Counted from the stretch's first letter, positions 1 to 7,168 are shown. The stretch: 12,687 nucleotides of DNA from Planctomycetota bacterium (GCA_009924765.1 RFQW01000014.1:1-12687); one strand, 5' to 3'. Notes: generated from the letters alone by a model not told the origin. Translations and numbers: made by a program.

Positions 1-693
1 GTGGTGGAGTGCGTCGTGCCGCTCGATGGCATGAACATCACGCCCTCGGGCAAGTTCCTGATCACCGTGAAGAACACCGCCACGGGCACCGCTGCCCGCG
101 ACGGCACCATCTTCGACGGATACGCCGCATCCACCGGCCTCACGCCTGTGGCAGGCGACCTGCAGACGGCCGCGTTGAACCTGGAGAACAGCGACAACGT
201 GACCTTCATGCTGGTGCAGGGATTCACCGGAGCGCTGAACGACGATCTGGACACCAACGACGACGGCGTGCTTGACACGAAGCCATGGACTTCGAAGCTG
301 GACGCCGTGTCGGTGGTGACCTCGATCCGCTCGGCGCCAAGTTCGTCGCAGGAGTGGTGGTACGCGCCGCGCATCGGCCCCAACAGCGCGGGCTCGGCCT
401 ACCAGATCTACCGTTGCAGCCCGACCGGCTACTGGGTGAACGGCAACCGGTACTTCCTGGATCCGGCCACCCGCACCGACACGCCGGGCGTCGACAACAC
501 GGCGTGCCCGAACGTGGGCCCCGCCTGCTTCGGCGACATCGACCTGAGCGGCGTGGTGGACAACGGCGACATTGCGTTCGCGCTCCTCGACTTCGGTCCC
601 TGCCCGGGCTGCTACTCCGACCTCGACGGCAGCGGTGAGACCGACTTCGGCGACGTCGCGCTGATCCTGCTCAGCACCGGCCCCTGCCAGTGA
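1..693 (+). CDS. Secreted protein, 3' part: lamin-tail-like region plus paired dockerin-like motifs (partial)
   Basis: The open frame enters from the left edge, so the GTG at base 1 is probably internal and the true start lies outside the window. The visible 230 residues have two parts. Residues about 1-170 are beta-rich and contain NSDNVTFMLV, DLDTNDDGVLD and DTPGVDN. This order resembles the lamin-tail-like domains of many planctomycete extracellular proteins; that assignment is inference. Residues 176-230 hold two tandem EF-hand/dockerin-like units: Asp-rich loops DIDLSGVVDNGD and DLDGSGETDFGD, each followed by a hydrophobic helix and a GPC motif. The protein ends exactly at GPCQ. The tail matches those of the proteins at 1791, 4021 and 5321, so the protein is probably exported and the tail may bind Ca2+. 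A strong terminator follows the stop codon. The catalytic or binding role, if any, lies upstream and is unknown. Confidence 0.8.
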   Translation: MVECVVPLDGMNITPSGKFLITVKNTATGTAARDGTIFDGYAASTGLTPVAGDLQTAALNLENSDNVTFMLVQGFTGALNDDLDTNDDGVLDTKPWTSKLDAVSVVTSIRSAPSSSQEWWYAPRIGPNSAGSAYQIYRCSPTGYWVNGNRYFLDPATRTDTPGVDNTACPNVGPACFGDIDLSGVVDNGDIAFALLDFGPCPGCYSDLDGSGETDFGDVALILLSTGPCQ

Positions 694-717
694 CCTGAGA
701 CAACCTTCACCAGACCA

Positions 718-752
718 CGGGCCCCGGCCATGCGCCGGGGCCCGTTTCATTT
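718..752 (+). terminator. Rho-independent terminator after the first gene
   Basis: A perfect 11-bp GC stem (CGGGCCCCGGC at 718-728 pairing with GCCGGGGCCCG at 734-744) closes a 5-base loop and is followed by TTTCATTT. It lies 25 bases after the stop codon at 693 and separates the secreted-protein gene from the MlaE-type permease gene. The T tract is interrupted by CA, but the stem is very stable. Confidence 0.88.
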
Positions 753-770
753 CAGCGCCGTGGCGGTCGC

Positions 771-776
771 TATGCT
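771..776 (+). promoter_or_regulatory. Candidate -10 element (TATGCT) for the MlaE-type gene
   Basis: TATGCT ends 7 bases before the GTG at 783, so transcription would start at or next to the start codon. No Shine-Dalgarno sequence precedes the GTG. No good -35 is visible at 16-18 bp. Leaderless expression is an inference, supported by similar spacing at other genes in the window. Confidence 0.4.
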
Positions 777-782
777 CGCCGC

Positions 783-1613
783 GTGCGTCCGACCACCGCC
801 ATCGCCATCTTCGGCTCGATCACCGAGCAGCAGATCAGCGGCTTTGGACGCTTCACCACCTTCTGCGGCTCGGCGCTGCGCGTGATGCTGCTGCACCCCC
901 TGCACAGCCTGCGCTGGCGCCTGCTTGGGCCGCAGCTGTTCGCGGTGGGCGTGCTCAGCATTCCGGTGGTGGCCATCACCGGCGCGTTCATCGGCATGAT
1001 CCTGTCGCTGGAGGGCTACAGCCAGTTCGCGGCCATCGGCCAGCAGGATCGCATGGGCGGCATCATCAACATCAGCGTGGTGAAGCAGATCGGCCCGGTG
1101 CTGGCGGCCGTGATGGTGGCGGGCCGCGTGGGCTGCGCGCTGGCGGCCGAACTGGGCACCATGCGCGTGACCGAGCAGCTGGATGCCATGCGCGCGATGG
1201 CGGCCGACCCCATCCAGCATCTGGTGGTGCCGCGCGTGATCGCGTGCACCATCATGACGCCGCTGCTCACGATCTATTCCAACATGCTGGGCGCGCTGGG
1301 CGCCTGGTTCGTCACCGTGAAGGTGTACGGGGTGAGTGGACAGGACTACTGGTTCTGGACGGCGCAATTCGTGAGCTGGCGCGAGCCGACGGGTGGCCTG
1401 GCCAAGAGCGTGTGCTTCGGCATGGCCATCGGACTCATCAGCTGCTTCAAGGGCTTCACATGCAAGCCGGGCGCGGCGGGCGTGGGCCAGGCGGCCACCA
1501 GCAGCTTCGTGAGCAGCTTCATGGCCATCATCATGCTGAACCTGGTGCTGGCGCAGTTCGTGAACACGCTGATGCGGTGGCTGTATCCGAACCTGCCCAG
1601 CGTGTTTGGCTGA
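783..1613 (+). CDS. MlaE/YrbE-family ABC transporter permease
   Basis: This 276-residue integral membrane protein belongs to the MlaE (YrbE) permease family, the membrane subunit of MCE-type ABC transporters that move phospholipids or other lipids between membranes. Family signatures are clear: TGAFIGMILSLEGYSQF near residues 66-82, the coupling-region motif ELGTMRVTEQLDAMRAMAADP in the middle, and near the C-terminus a GF-C-GA-GVG-A-T-SFV-S pattern ahead of the last membrane segment. Length is normal for the family, with about five hydrophobic segments. The start is the GTG at 783: it is the first in-frame start after the terminator, has no Shine-Dalgarno sequence, and sits 7 bases after a TATGCT hexamer. 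The usual partners (MlaF-type ATPase, MlaD/MCE substrate-binding protein) are not adjacent; a tRNA gene follows. The transported lipid cannot be told from the sequence. Confidence 0.93.
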   Translation: MRPTTAIAIFGSITEQQISGFGRFTTFCGSALRVMLLHPLHSLRWRLLGPQLFAVGVLSIPVVAITGAFIGMILSLEGYSQFAAIGQQDRMGGIINISVVKQIGPVLAAVMVAGRVGCALAAELGTMRVTEQLDAMRAMAADPIQHLVVPRVIACTIMTPLLTIYSNMLGALGAWFVTVKVYGVSGQDYWFWTAQFVSWREPTGGLAKSVCFGMAIGLISCFKGFTCKPGAAGVGQAATSSFVSSFMAIIMLNLVLAQFVNTLMRWLYPNLPSVFG

Positions 1614-1622
1614 ATGCGGCGG

Positions 1623-1652
1623 CTTCACGCGGGTGCACGCAGGCCCTACACT
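1623..1652 (+). promoter_or_regulatory. Candidate promoter for tRNA-Gly
   Basis: TTCACG (1623-1628) and TACACT (1647-1652) are separated by 18 bp. The -10-like hexamer ends 11 bases before the tRNA's first base, giving a short 5' leader. The match to the sigma-70 consensus is moderate. Confidence 0.4.
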
Positions 1653-1662
1653 GCTTCGCTCT

Positions 1663-1734
1663 GCGGGAGTAGCTCAGTGGTAGAGCGGCAGCCTTCCAAG
1701 CTGCATGTCGCGGGTTCAAGTCCCGTCTCCCGCT
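1663..1734 (+). tRNA. tRNA-Gly (anticodon UCC)
   Basis: The 72-base cloverleaf pairs completely. The acceptor stem GCGGGAG (1663-1669) pairs with CTCCCGC (1727-1733). The D arm is GCTC/GAGC. The anticodon stem GCAGC (1688-1692) pairs with GCTGC (1700-1704) around loop CTTCCAA, with anticodon TCC at 1695-1697. The T arm is GCGGG/CCCGT around TTCAAGT. The discriminator base at 1734 is T, as usual for bacterial tRNA-Gly. The 3' CCA is not encoded, so it must be added by nucleotidyltransferase. The tRNA reads GGA (and possibly other GGN) codons. No terminator is seen between it and the secreted-protein gene 57 bases downstream, so read-through is possible. Confidence 0.97.
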
Positions 1735-1790
1735 TTCGGTTGGCCGGCATCCCTGCCCGCGCCGCCTTCGCCCTGCAAGGAGTCGCACGC

Positions 1791-2750
1791 ATGTTCCAGA
1801 AAGTGTTCGCGGTGATGGCACTCGGTGCCGTGGCGTTGTCGGCACATGCCGATGCGCTGTACAGCAACGGCGCCTTCATCACGCAGCCCACCGGCGGAAC
1901 CGGCACCATCGCCGGCCTGCCCATCAGCAAGTGTGACGGCTTCACGGTGCCTGGCAGCACCTTCGTGTACTCCACCACCGGCATCGCCGAGACGGTGGCC
2001 ACCAGCACCGCCGTGGCCGAGGACTTCACGGTGCCGGCACAGGGCTGGGATCTGGACATGCTCACGGTGTACGCGTTTCAGACTTCGCAGACCACCGCCA
2101 CGGTGACACAGGTGCAGGTCAACCTGTGGACCGAAACCCCCTACAACGCGGGCTCACCCGGTGCGCCGGCCACGCTGCCCCAGCCGATGCTGACGGCCAA
2201 TCTGCTGCTGACGCCAAGCCCCGGCGTGTTCGTCTGCCATCGCCAGAGCGCCTCGAGCACCGGCACCGTGCGCCCGGTGTTCGCCTACACCGTTTCGCTG
2301 GATGGACTGCCCGACGGCGGGCGCCTGCCTGCTGGCCGCTACTGGATCCAGTGGTCCTGCCTCGGTGCCGCATCGCCTTCGAACAACGTGTTCACGCCGC
2401 TGGTGTCGCCGCGCACCAGCGTGAGCGGGCACAACGCACGACAGTTGAACGCGCTCGATGGAAACCCCGCGAGTCCACGGGTGTGGTTCGAGGGACGCGA
2501 GGGCTATGTGGCGGGAAGCAGCGACGGCCGCGCCTTCGAGCTGCCTTTCGAACTTGGCGGAACGCTGCTGCCAACCCCGTGCCCCGCCGATCTCGACGGT
2601 GATCGAGACGTGAACGCTGGAGACGTGGCGCTGGCGCTGCTTGACTACGGGCCTTGCGTGCCGTGCGCGGCCGACCTGGACGGCGACGGCGACGTGAACA
2701 GCGGCGACATCGCGTTGATGCTGCTCGACTTCGGCCCCTGCCCCAACTGA
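1791..2750 (+). CDS. Secreted beta-rich protein with paired C-terminal dockerin-like motifs
   Basis: The product has 319 residues. The ATG at 1791 follows a good Shine-Dalgarno sequence (AAGGAG, 1777-1782) and opens a typical signal peptide: MFQK, a hydrophobic core, then an AHADA cleavage region near residue 20. The same frame stays open upstream as far as 1614, but that would run through the tRNA gene, so the longer start is rejected. Residues about 23-260 are Thr/Val/Ser-rich and beta-strand-like. Features such as LYSNG, AEDFTVPAQGWDLDML and VQVNLWTETP recall planctomycete extracellular beta-sandwich proteins; I recognise no enzyme motif. Residues 264-319 hold two EF-hand/dockerin-like loops, DLDGDRDVNAGD and DLDGDGDVNSGD, each followed by an ALxLLDxGPC helix, and end at GPCPN. 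It is probably exported, and the tail probably binds Ca2+. The function is unknown. Confidence 0.9.
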   Translation: MFQKVFAVMALGAVALSAHADALYSNGAFITQPTGGTGTIAGLPISKCDGFTVPGSTFVYSTTGIAETVATSTAVAEDFTVPAQGWDLDMLTVYAFQTSQTTATVTQVQVNLWTETPYNAGSPGAPATLPQPMLTANLLLTPSPGVFVCHRQSASSTGTVRPVFAYTVSLDGLPDGGRLPAGRYWIQWSCLGAASPSNNVFTPLVSPRTSVSGHNARQLNALDGNPASPRVWFEGREGYVAGSSDGRAFELPFELGGTLLPTPCPADLDGDRDVNAGDVALALLDYGPCVPCAADLDGDGDVNSGDIALMLLDFGPCPN

Positions 2751-2754
2751 CCCG

Positions 2755-3303
2755 TCAGTCCGATTCGCTCGGCGATTCCGCCGGCTCAGCACCCGTCACG
2801 GTGACCGTGAGCGTGCTCGTCTTCGCCGCCGGCAACCCCGTTTCCCAGGGCCGCAGCAGATTGAAGGTGATCGCGCTGCTGCCCGTGCGCTGCGGCTTGA
2901 AGGTGAACACCCACAGCACGCGTCCACCCATCACGCCACGGTCGATGGGACGCGTGGCTGGCGCGCCCACCTGCTGCAGCACGCAATCCGCGGGCATCTT
3001 GCAGAACCACTCGAAGCCCGTGCCGGAATTGGCCACCAGCTCCACCTTGAACAGCTGGTCCATGGGAACCGTCACCTCGCGCGAACTCTCGAGGTCGAGC
3101 ACGCGACCCTCCACGGGCTTGTTGGTGGCGCTGGTCGCCGTCTCCGTGGCGATGCCGCGCACGCGGTGCGTGACCACGCCGGCCTCCTGCGCACTACGCG
3201 CGCTGGCCAGTTCGGTGGCGGGACCACTGTCGGCGTCACACGCCACGAGCGCGCATGTGCCCAGGGCCGCCACCACCAGCCAGCGCGCGCGCGCGTTCAG
3301 CAC
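2755..3303 (-). CDS. Lipoprotein with chagasin-like (I42) cysteine-peptidase-inhibitor domain
   Basis: The product has 182 residues. A lipoprotein signal is clear: basic N-terminus, hydrophobic core and lipobox LVAC with the lipidated Cys at 22. Residues about 60-170 resemble the chagasin/I42 inhibitor fold. All three hallmark loops are present in order: NSGTGFEW (92-99, cf. the family NPTTGY/F-W), the Gly-rich GVMGG followed by VLWVFTF (123-135), and RPW in LLRPWE (149-154). In this family the three loops block the active site of papain-like peptidases. A membrane-anchored inhibitor facing the periplasm or exterior is therefore plausible, but binding is inferred. The gene starts with GTG at 3303 and overlaps the last 7 bases of the upstream peroxiredoxin gene (GTGCTGA), suggesting translational coupling. 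Its stop lies 4 bases from the convergent stop of the 1791 gene. Confidence 0.82.
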   Translation of the reverse strand: MLNARARWLVVAALGTCALVACDADSGPATELASARSAQEAGVVTHRVRGIATETATSATNKPVEGRVLDLESSREVTVPMDQLFKVELVANSGTGFEWFCKMPADCVLQQVGAPATRPIDRGVMGGRVLWVFTFKPQRTGSSAITFNLLRPWETGLPAAKTSTLTVTVTGAEPAESPSESD

Positions 3304-3764
3304 GCGGCGACCGCCTTCTCGATGGCGTCGAAATCCACCTGCACGCGCGGATCATCGCTCACCCACGCGTAGCGCACCACGCCGCCGGCATCCACCACGA
3401 ACGCGGCGCGCTTGGTGACACCCTTCAGCCCCATCAGGTCGGCGTGCAGCGCGCCGTAGGCGGCGGCCATCTCCTTGTTGAAGTCGCTGAGCAGCGCGAA
3501 CGGAATGCGCTCCATCTCGCGGAACTTCTCAACCACGAAGGGCGAGTCGATGCTCACGCCGAACACCTTGCAGCCCAGCTTCTCCCACTTCGACCAGCCG
3601 TCGCGGAAGGTGCACATCTCGGCCTGGCACACCGGGCTGAACGCCAGCGGGAAGAACAGGATGACGGTCTTCTGGTGACCAAGGGTCTGCGACAGGTCGA
3701 CGGGATTTCCGGGCTTGGAAGGAAGCGTGAAAGCGGGTGCCTTGGTGCCGACGGCGACGGACAT
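3297..3764 (-). CDS. Peroxiredoxin (AhpC/TSA superfamily, AhpE/BCP-like)
   Basis: This 155-residue thiol peroxidase would reduce hydrogen peroxide and organic or lipid hydroperoxides. The thioredoxin-fold signature FFPLAFSPVCQAEMC contains the peroxidatic cysteine, Cys46, in the pattern P-x3-S-x2-C (Ser in place of the more usual Thr). Cys51 lies close by, and the protein ends in Cys155, which might act as a resolving thiol; the resolving mechanism is not certain. The GVSIDSPFVVEKF and LLSDF segments are typical of AhpE/BCP relatives. The ATG at 3764 is chosen because a Shine-Dalgarno sequence (CAGGAG) lies just upstream and the product then begins MSVAVGTKAPAFTLP as family members do. An in-frame extension to 3857 shows no homology. 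The gene is first in a two-gene unit with the chagasin-like lipoprotein. Confidence 0.93.
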   Translation of the reverse strand: MSVAVGTKAPAFTLPSKPGNPVDLSQTLGHQKTVILFFPLAFSPVCQAEMCTFRDGWSKWEKLGCKVFGVSIDSPFVVEKFREMERIPFALLSDFNKEMAAAYGALHADLMGLKGVTKRAAFVVDAGGVVRYAWVSDDPRVQVDFDAIEKAVAAC

Positions 3765-4020
3765 GGATGACTCCTGAAAGAGATGCGGATGACCCCCGAT
3801 GGATTTCCCCGGGGACGGGGTGGAACGGTAGCAGGTGCGGCGGCCGACGGCAGTCACGCACGCCCGTGGTTGTCGCGCACGGAAGGCGTGTCATGCTGGC
3901 GCCACCCATGGGGACATCCTGTTGACGATCGGAATCTGCAGGAAAAAAGGCATGGATCCGGCGGACTGCCGCCGCAGCGCGTCACGCTGTACGGCACGCC
4001 AATTCAACAGGAGAACCACC
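3765..4020. other. Divergent intergenic region, 256 bp
   Basis: This region separates the minus-strand peroxiredoxin from the plus-strand cysteine-rich secreted protein. It must hold promoters for both. Weak plus-strand candidates are TTGTCG (3870-3875) and CATGCT (3892-3897), 16 bp apart. On the minus strand TACCGT (3830-3825) is a possible -10. An in-frame ATG at 3952 precedes the preferred start of the plus gene but would give a long Arg-rich extension before the signal peptide. I see no convincing small gene or RNA here. Confidence 0.4.
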
Positions 4021-5241
4021 ATGCCCCACCGAGCGTTCGTGCCCTGCCTTGCCACCCTCACCATCTGCCTGCGATTCGCCCACGCCCAGTCGGCCTGTTG
4101 CTCACCGCACGCCGGCACCGGCTGCGCACTGCCCGCCTGCCAGGCGTCGGTCTGCCAGGTCGATCCTTTTTGCTGCAACACCCAGTGGGACGAACGCTGC
4201 GCCAGCGAGGCCAGCGTGCTGTGTGCCGACTGCCAGCCGAGCACGGGCTGCGAGCTGCCCCCCACTTCGGTTGCCACGAGCGAGTCCTGCGGCACGAGCA
4301 CCGATGATCCCTGCCTCGGCATGGGCTTCAGCGCCGTGCCACTGCCGATCGGCGTCACGCTGCACGGCACCGCGTGGAGTTCGGACACGGCACGCGACGT
4401 GGACTGGTATCAGACCACGTTCAACTCGCCCACCATGCTGCAGGTCGCCTGCTGGAGCGCCGGACCGATGGGGGTGGCCATCGTCGATGACCAGTGCCCG
4501 CCCACGGTGCTGGCCGAGTCACCGGATGGCTGCCCAGCCACGGTGTCGGCGTGCGTGCCCGCAGGCACGGTGCGCGTGGTGGTACGCCCGCTGCTGTTTG
4601 AATCGCTTGCCTGCGACGACACGCGGGCTGCCTACGCGCTGCAGGCCACCACCACGCCCTGCACGCCCATCCGACCGCTGAACGATCGTTGCGACACGGC
4701 CCTGCCTGCCTCGGTCGGACTGAACGCCTTCGATTGCAGCGATGCCACATCCGATCCGGCGTGGCTGGCGTCGTGGTGCAACGAGGGTGCCGGCCTGACC
4801 TTCACGAACGATGTGTGGCTCTCGTTCCAGGCGCCGTCCACCGGGGCGTACCGCTTCTCCACCTGCGGGCTGTCGGCGTTCGATGTTCGCATGGCCCTGT
4901 ACGACGGGTGCGGTGGCCAGGTGCTGGCATGCAGCGACGACGCGTGCCCCGACGGCGGCGCCGCCATGGAGACCGGTCTGATGTGCGGCAGCATCACGCT
5001 GGTGCGCATCGGCGGATGGGGCCATGGCGCCGCCGGAAGCGTTCGCATCACCGCGCTCGATCAGGGCAACTGCGGATGCGTGGAAGACCTCGATGGAAAT
5101 CTGTCCGTGGACAGCGGCGACATCGCGTTCGCGCTGCTGTGCTTCGGTGACATGGGGGGTCCCGCGGATCTGGACACCGACGGCGAGGTGACCTTCGCGG
5201 ACATCGCGCTGCTGCTGCTCGCAAGCGGTCCATGCCCGTGA
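4021..5241 (+). CDS. Secreted cysteine-rich protein: one CC-WD module, two PPC-like regions, dockerin-like tail
   Basis: The product has 406 residues. The ATG at 4021 follows ACAGGAG at the right spacing and opens a signal peptide with an AHA cleavage site near residue 22. Residues 35-68 form one cysteine module (Cys35, 40, 45, 51-52, 60 and 68, with Trp56-Asp57) of the type repeated four times in the next gene's product. Two beta-rich segments follow. Residues about 90-213 contain DVDWYQTTF. Residues about 221-348 open with NDRCDTAL and contain DVWLSFQAPSTGAYRFSTC and FDVRMALYDGCGG, a pattern typical of PPC (bacterial pre-peptidase C-terminal-like) domains in planctomycetes. Residues 351-406 are the paired EF-hand/dockerin-like tail, ending GPCP. 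Cysteines are very frequent, so disulfides outside the cytoplasm are likely. No catalytic motif is visible. It is probably a paralogue of the following gene, 79 bp downstream. Confidence 0.88.
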   Translation: MPHRAFVPCLATLTICLRFAHAQSACCSPHAGTGCALPACQASVCQVDPFCCNTQWDERCASEASVLCADCQPSTGCELPPTSVATSESCGTSTDDPCLGMGFSAVPLPIGVTLHGTAWSSDTARDVDWYQTTFNSPTMLQVACWSAGPMGVAIVDDQCPPTVLAESPDGCPATVSACVPAGTVRVVVRPLLFESLACDDTRAAYALQATTTPCTPIRPLNDRCDTALPASVGLNAFDCSDATSDPAWLASWCNEGAGLTFTNDVWLSFQAPSTGAYRFSTCGLSAFDVRMALYDGCGGQVLACSDDACPDGGAAMETGLMCGSITLVRIGGWGHGAAGSVRITALDQGNCGCVEDLDGNLSVDSGDIAFALLCFGDMGGPADLDTDGEVTFADIALLLLASGPCP

Positions 5242-5284
5242 TTTCCGCCTGTTCCGATCGAAAGCGCGAAATCCGCGGAAGCCT

Positions 5285-5313
5285 TTGGATCCCGGACCCC
5301 CGTTTCCTAGAAT
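5285..5313 (+). promoter_or_regulatory. Candidate promoter for the second cysteine-rich gene
   Basis: TTGGAT (5285-5290) and TAGAAT (5308-5313) are 17 bp apart, the best sigma-70-like pair in the window. The -10 ends 8 bases before ATG 5321, so the transcript would begin at or next to the start codon. No Shine-Dalgarno sequence is present. This argues against the in-frame TTG at 5285 and ATG at 5312, which lie inside the promoter. Confidence 0.55.
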
Positions 5314-5320
5314 GCTCGGC

Positions 5321-7156
5321 ATGTCCCCGCAGTTCCGCGCAGAAGAGACGGCCCGCCCCGGGCCTTGGGCGCGGCTCATCGCTTCGCTTCTGACGATCTG
5401 CTGCACCCTGCCGGCATTGGCGCAGGCACCCGGGCCCTGCAACCGGGTTGGCCCCGGAGCCGGCTGCATCGACAGCACCTGCGCAAACGACGTGTGCCAG
5501 TTCATCCCCAGTTGCTGCGACCGGGTGTGGGATCAGCAGTGCGTGGACATGGCCGATCAGCGCTGCTCCGGCTGCCAGGTGAACCTGCAGGATTGCCGCA
5601 TGCCGCACGAGCTCGGCGGTTGCGCCGACAGCACCTGCTGCGGCACGGTGTGTGCCATCGATCCGTACTGCTGCGAGGTGGCCTGGGATGGGGCGTGCGT
5701 GATCTACGCGTCGAACTGTGCAAGCCCGCCGCCGCTGCCCTGCGGTGATCCGGCCGCCGGCAACTGCAAGCAGGTGCACGGCACCGCAAGCTGCAACGAT
5801 GCCACCTGCTGTGAACTGGTGTGCGGATCGGCGGGCACCGCCTACTGCTGCCAGCAGTCATGGGACGCGCTCTGCGTGCAGTTGGCGCAGTCGCTGTGCG
5901 CCAGCGACTGCGTGGGACCAGCGCCCAATGGTTCGCTGTACGAGAACGAACCCTGCCTGCAGGATCAGAACGACCCCGGCATCCGTGTGAGCGGCAAGAG
6001 CGGGTCGCCGCAGGTGATCAATGGCGCTTCGGCCACCGTGCAAGGCGAACTGCACAGCAACGGTACCGCCGCCTCCACCGATGTCGACGTGTACTCGGTC
6101 GACCTTCGGTTCGCCGATACCGATCAGGACGGTTTGGTGAAGCTTCGCCTGGGCCTGCACTGCGGCGTGAACGCCTTCGCCGCGGTCGTGGCCCCTGGCA
6201 CCATGGCCCCCGGGCTTGCCGCAGCGCCCCTGCAGCTGAACACGCTGGCATGCGAAGTGAAGCAGGGTTCAGCCTGTCTGGCCCCCGCGGTCTGGTGGAT
6301 CGTGGTGGCGCCGGGCACCACTAGCGCCATCAGCGACGCCGCTCTGGGCTGCGGATCGCCCCGACACAACTACCGCCTCACCATGTCGATCGATGCACGA
6401 TGCGGCACCTTGTGCGGCGCTTCCACCGACTCCTGCTTCACGCCCCACAGCGGCATCTCCTGCTCCGATGCATCCTGCTGCATGCAGGTGTGCGCCGCGC
6501 TGCCACTGTGCTGCGACACCGGCTGGGACAGCGTGTGCGTGCAGATGGCCGCAGACCTGTGCGTGCTGCCTCCGTCCCCGAACGATCGCTGCGCCAACGC
6601 GTTGCCCGCGGTGGTTGGCAGCCAGCCGTTCTCCCTGTTCGGAGCCGGCATCGAGGCCACCACCGAGTTCGGCTGCAGCATCAGCGCAACGCCAACCACC
6701 AGCGATGTGTGGTTCGCCTGGCGCCCCGACACCGCAGGCCTGTACACAGTGTCGGTGTGCGGCGTTGATTTCGATTCGCGCCTTGGCGTGTACCGCGGCA
6801 CCTGCGCGGGCTTCACCTCGATCGCCTGCTCCGACAACAGCAGCGCGTGCGACCCCTACGTGAGCGGCTCGCAGGCGCTCGCCAACGTGGTCTGCGGTCA
6901 GGACTATCTCATCCGCGTCGCCGCGGCGGGCGGCCAGACCGGCGCAGGCACGCTGCGCATCACGCCGAAGCTGCTCGGTGCCGCGTGCTGTCCCGCCGAT
7001 CTTGACGGGAACAGGCTGGTCGACTTCGGCGATGTGGCGCTGGCCCTGATCGACTTCGGTCCCTGCGGGCAGTGCAACGCCGATCTGGACGGCACCGGCG
7101 CCGTGGATTTCGGCGACGTGGCGTTGATGCTGCTTGAATCAGGCCCCTGCCCCTGA
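5321..7156 (+). CDS. Secreted cysteine-rich protein: four CC-WD modules, PPC-like regions, dockerin-like tail
   Basis: The product has 611 residues. The signal peptide runs to about residue 34 (core near 19-34, ALA cleavage). Four copies of a cysteine module occupy residues 49-82, 101-133, 158-193 and 381-414. The shared pattern is C-x4-C-x3-V-C-x5(7)-CC-x3-W-D-x2-C-x3-A-x2,3-C; copies 2-4 add a further Cys directly after the second one. Between copies 3 and 4 lies a beta-rich region (about 205-355) with DVDVYSVDL. After copy 4, residues about 421-548 form a PPC-like sandwich (NDRCANALP, DVWFAWRPDTAGLYTVSVC, YLIRVAAAGG). The tail (556-611) has two EF-hand/dockerin-like loops, DLDGNRLVDFGD and DLDGTGAVDFGD, and ends GPCP. 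I recognise no enzyme domain. A structural, adhesive or binding role outside the cell is possible but unproven. ATG 5321 is preferred from promoter position. Confidence 0.88.
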   Translation: MSPQFRAEETARPGPWARLIASLLTICCTLPALAQAPGPCNRVGPGAGCIDSTCANDVCQFIPSCCDRVWDQQCVDMADQRCSGCQVNLQDCRMPHELGGCADSTCCGTVCAIDPYCCEVAWDGACVIYASNCASPPPLPCGDPAAGNCKQVHGTASCNDATCCELVCGSAGTAYCCQQSWDALCVQLAQSLCASDCVGPAPNGSLYENEPCLQDQNDPGIRVSGKSGSPQVINGASATVQGELHSNGTAASTDVDVYSVDLRFADTDQDGLVKLRLGLHCGVNAFAAVVAPGTMAPGLAAAPLQLNTLACEVKQGSACLAPAVWWIVVAPGTTSAISDAALGCGSPRHNYRLTMSIDARCGTLCGASTDSCFTPHSGISCSDASCCMQVCAALPLCCDTGWDSVCVQMAADLCVLPPSPNDRCANALPAVVGSQPFSLFGAGIEATTEFGCSISATPTTSDVWFAWRPDTAGLYTVSVCGVDFDSRLGVYRGTCAGFTSIACSDNSSACDPYVSGSQALANVVCGQDYLIRVAAAGGQTGAGTLRITPKLLGAACCPADLDGNRLVDFGDVALALIDFGPCGQCNADLDGTGAVDFGDVALMLLESGPCP

Positions 7157-7168
7157 TCGCACTTCCAT

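Noticed and set aside
747..1628. A 293-codon open frame on the minus strand
   Set aside because: It is antisense to the MlaE-type permease and rich in His, Ala and Arg, with no recognisable motif.
1614..1790. N-terminal extension of the secreted protein gene
   Set aside because: It would translate through the tRNA-Gly gene, and it hides a good signal peptide and Shine-Dalgarno sequence at 1791.
3952..4020. Upstream ATG start for the 406-residue protein
   Set aside because: It adds 23 mostly polar, Arg-rich residues before the signal peptide, and 4021 has the better Shine-Dalgarno sequence. It is not fully excluded.
5285..5320. Upstream TTG and ATG starts for the 611-residue protein
   Set aside because: They fall inside the TTGGAT-17-TAGAAT promoter candidate and have no Shine-Dalgarno sequence.
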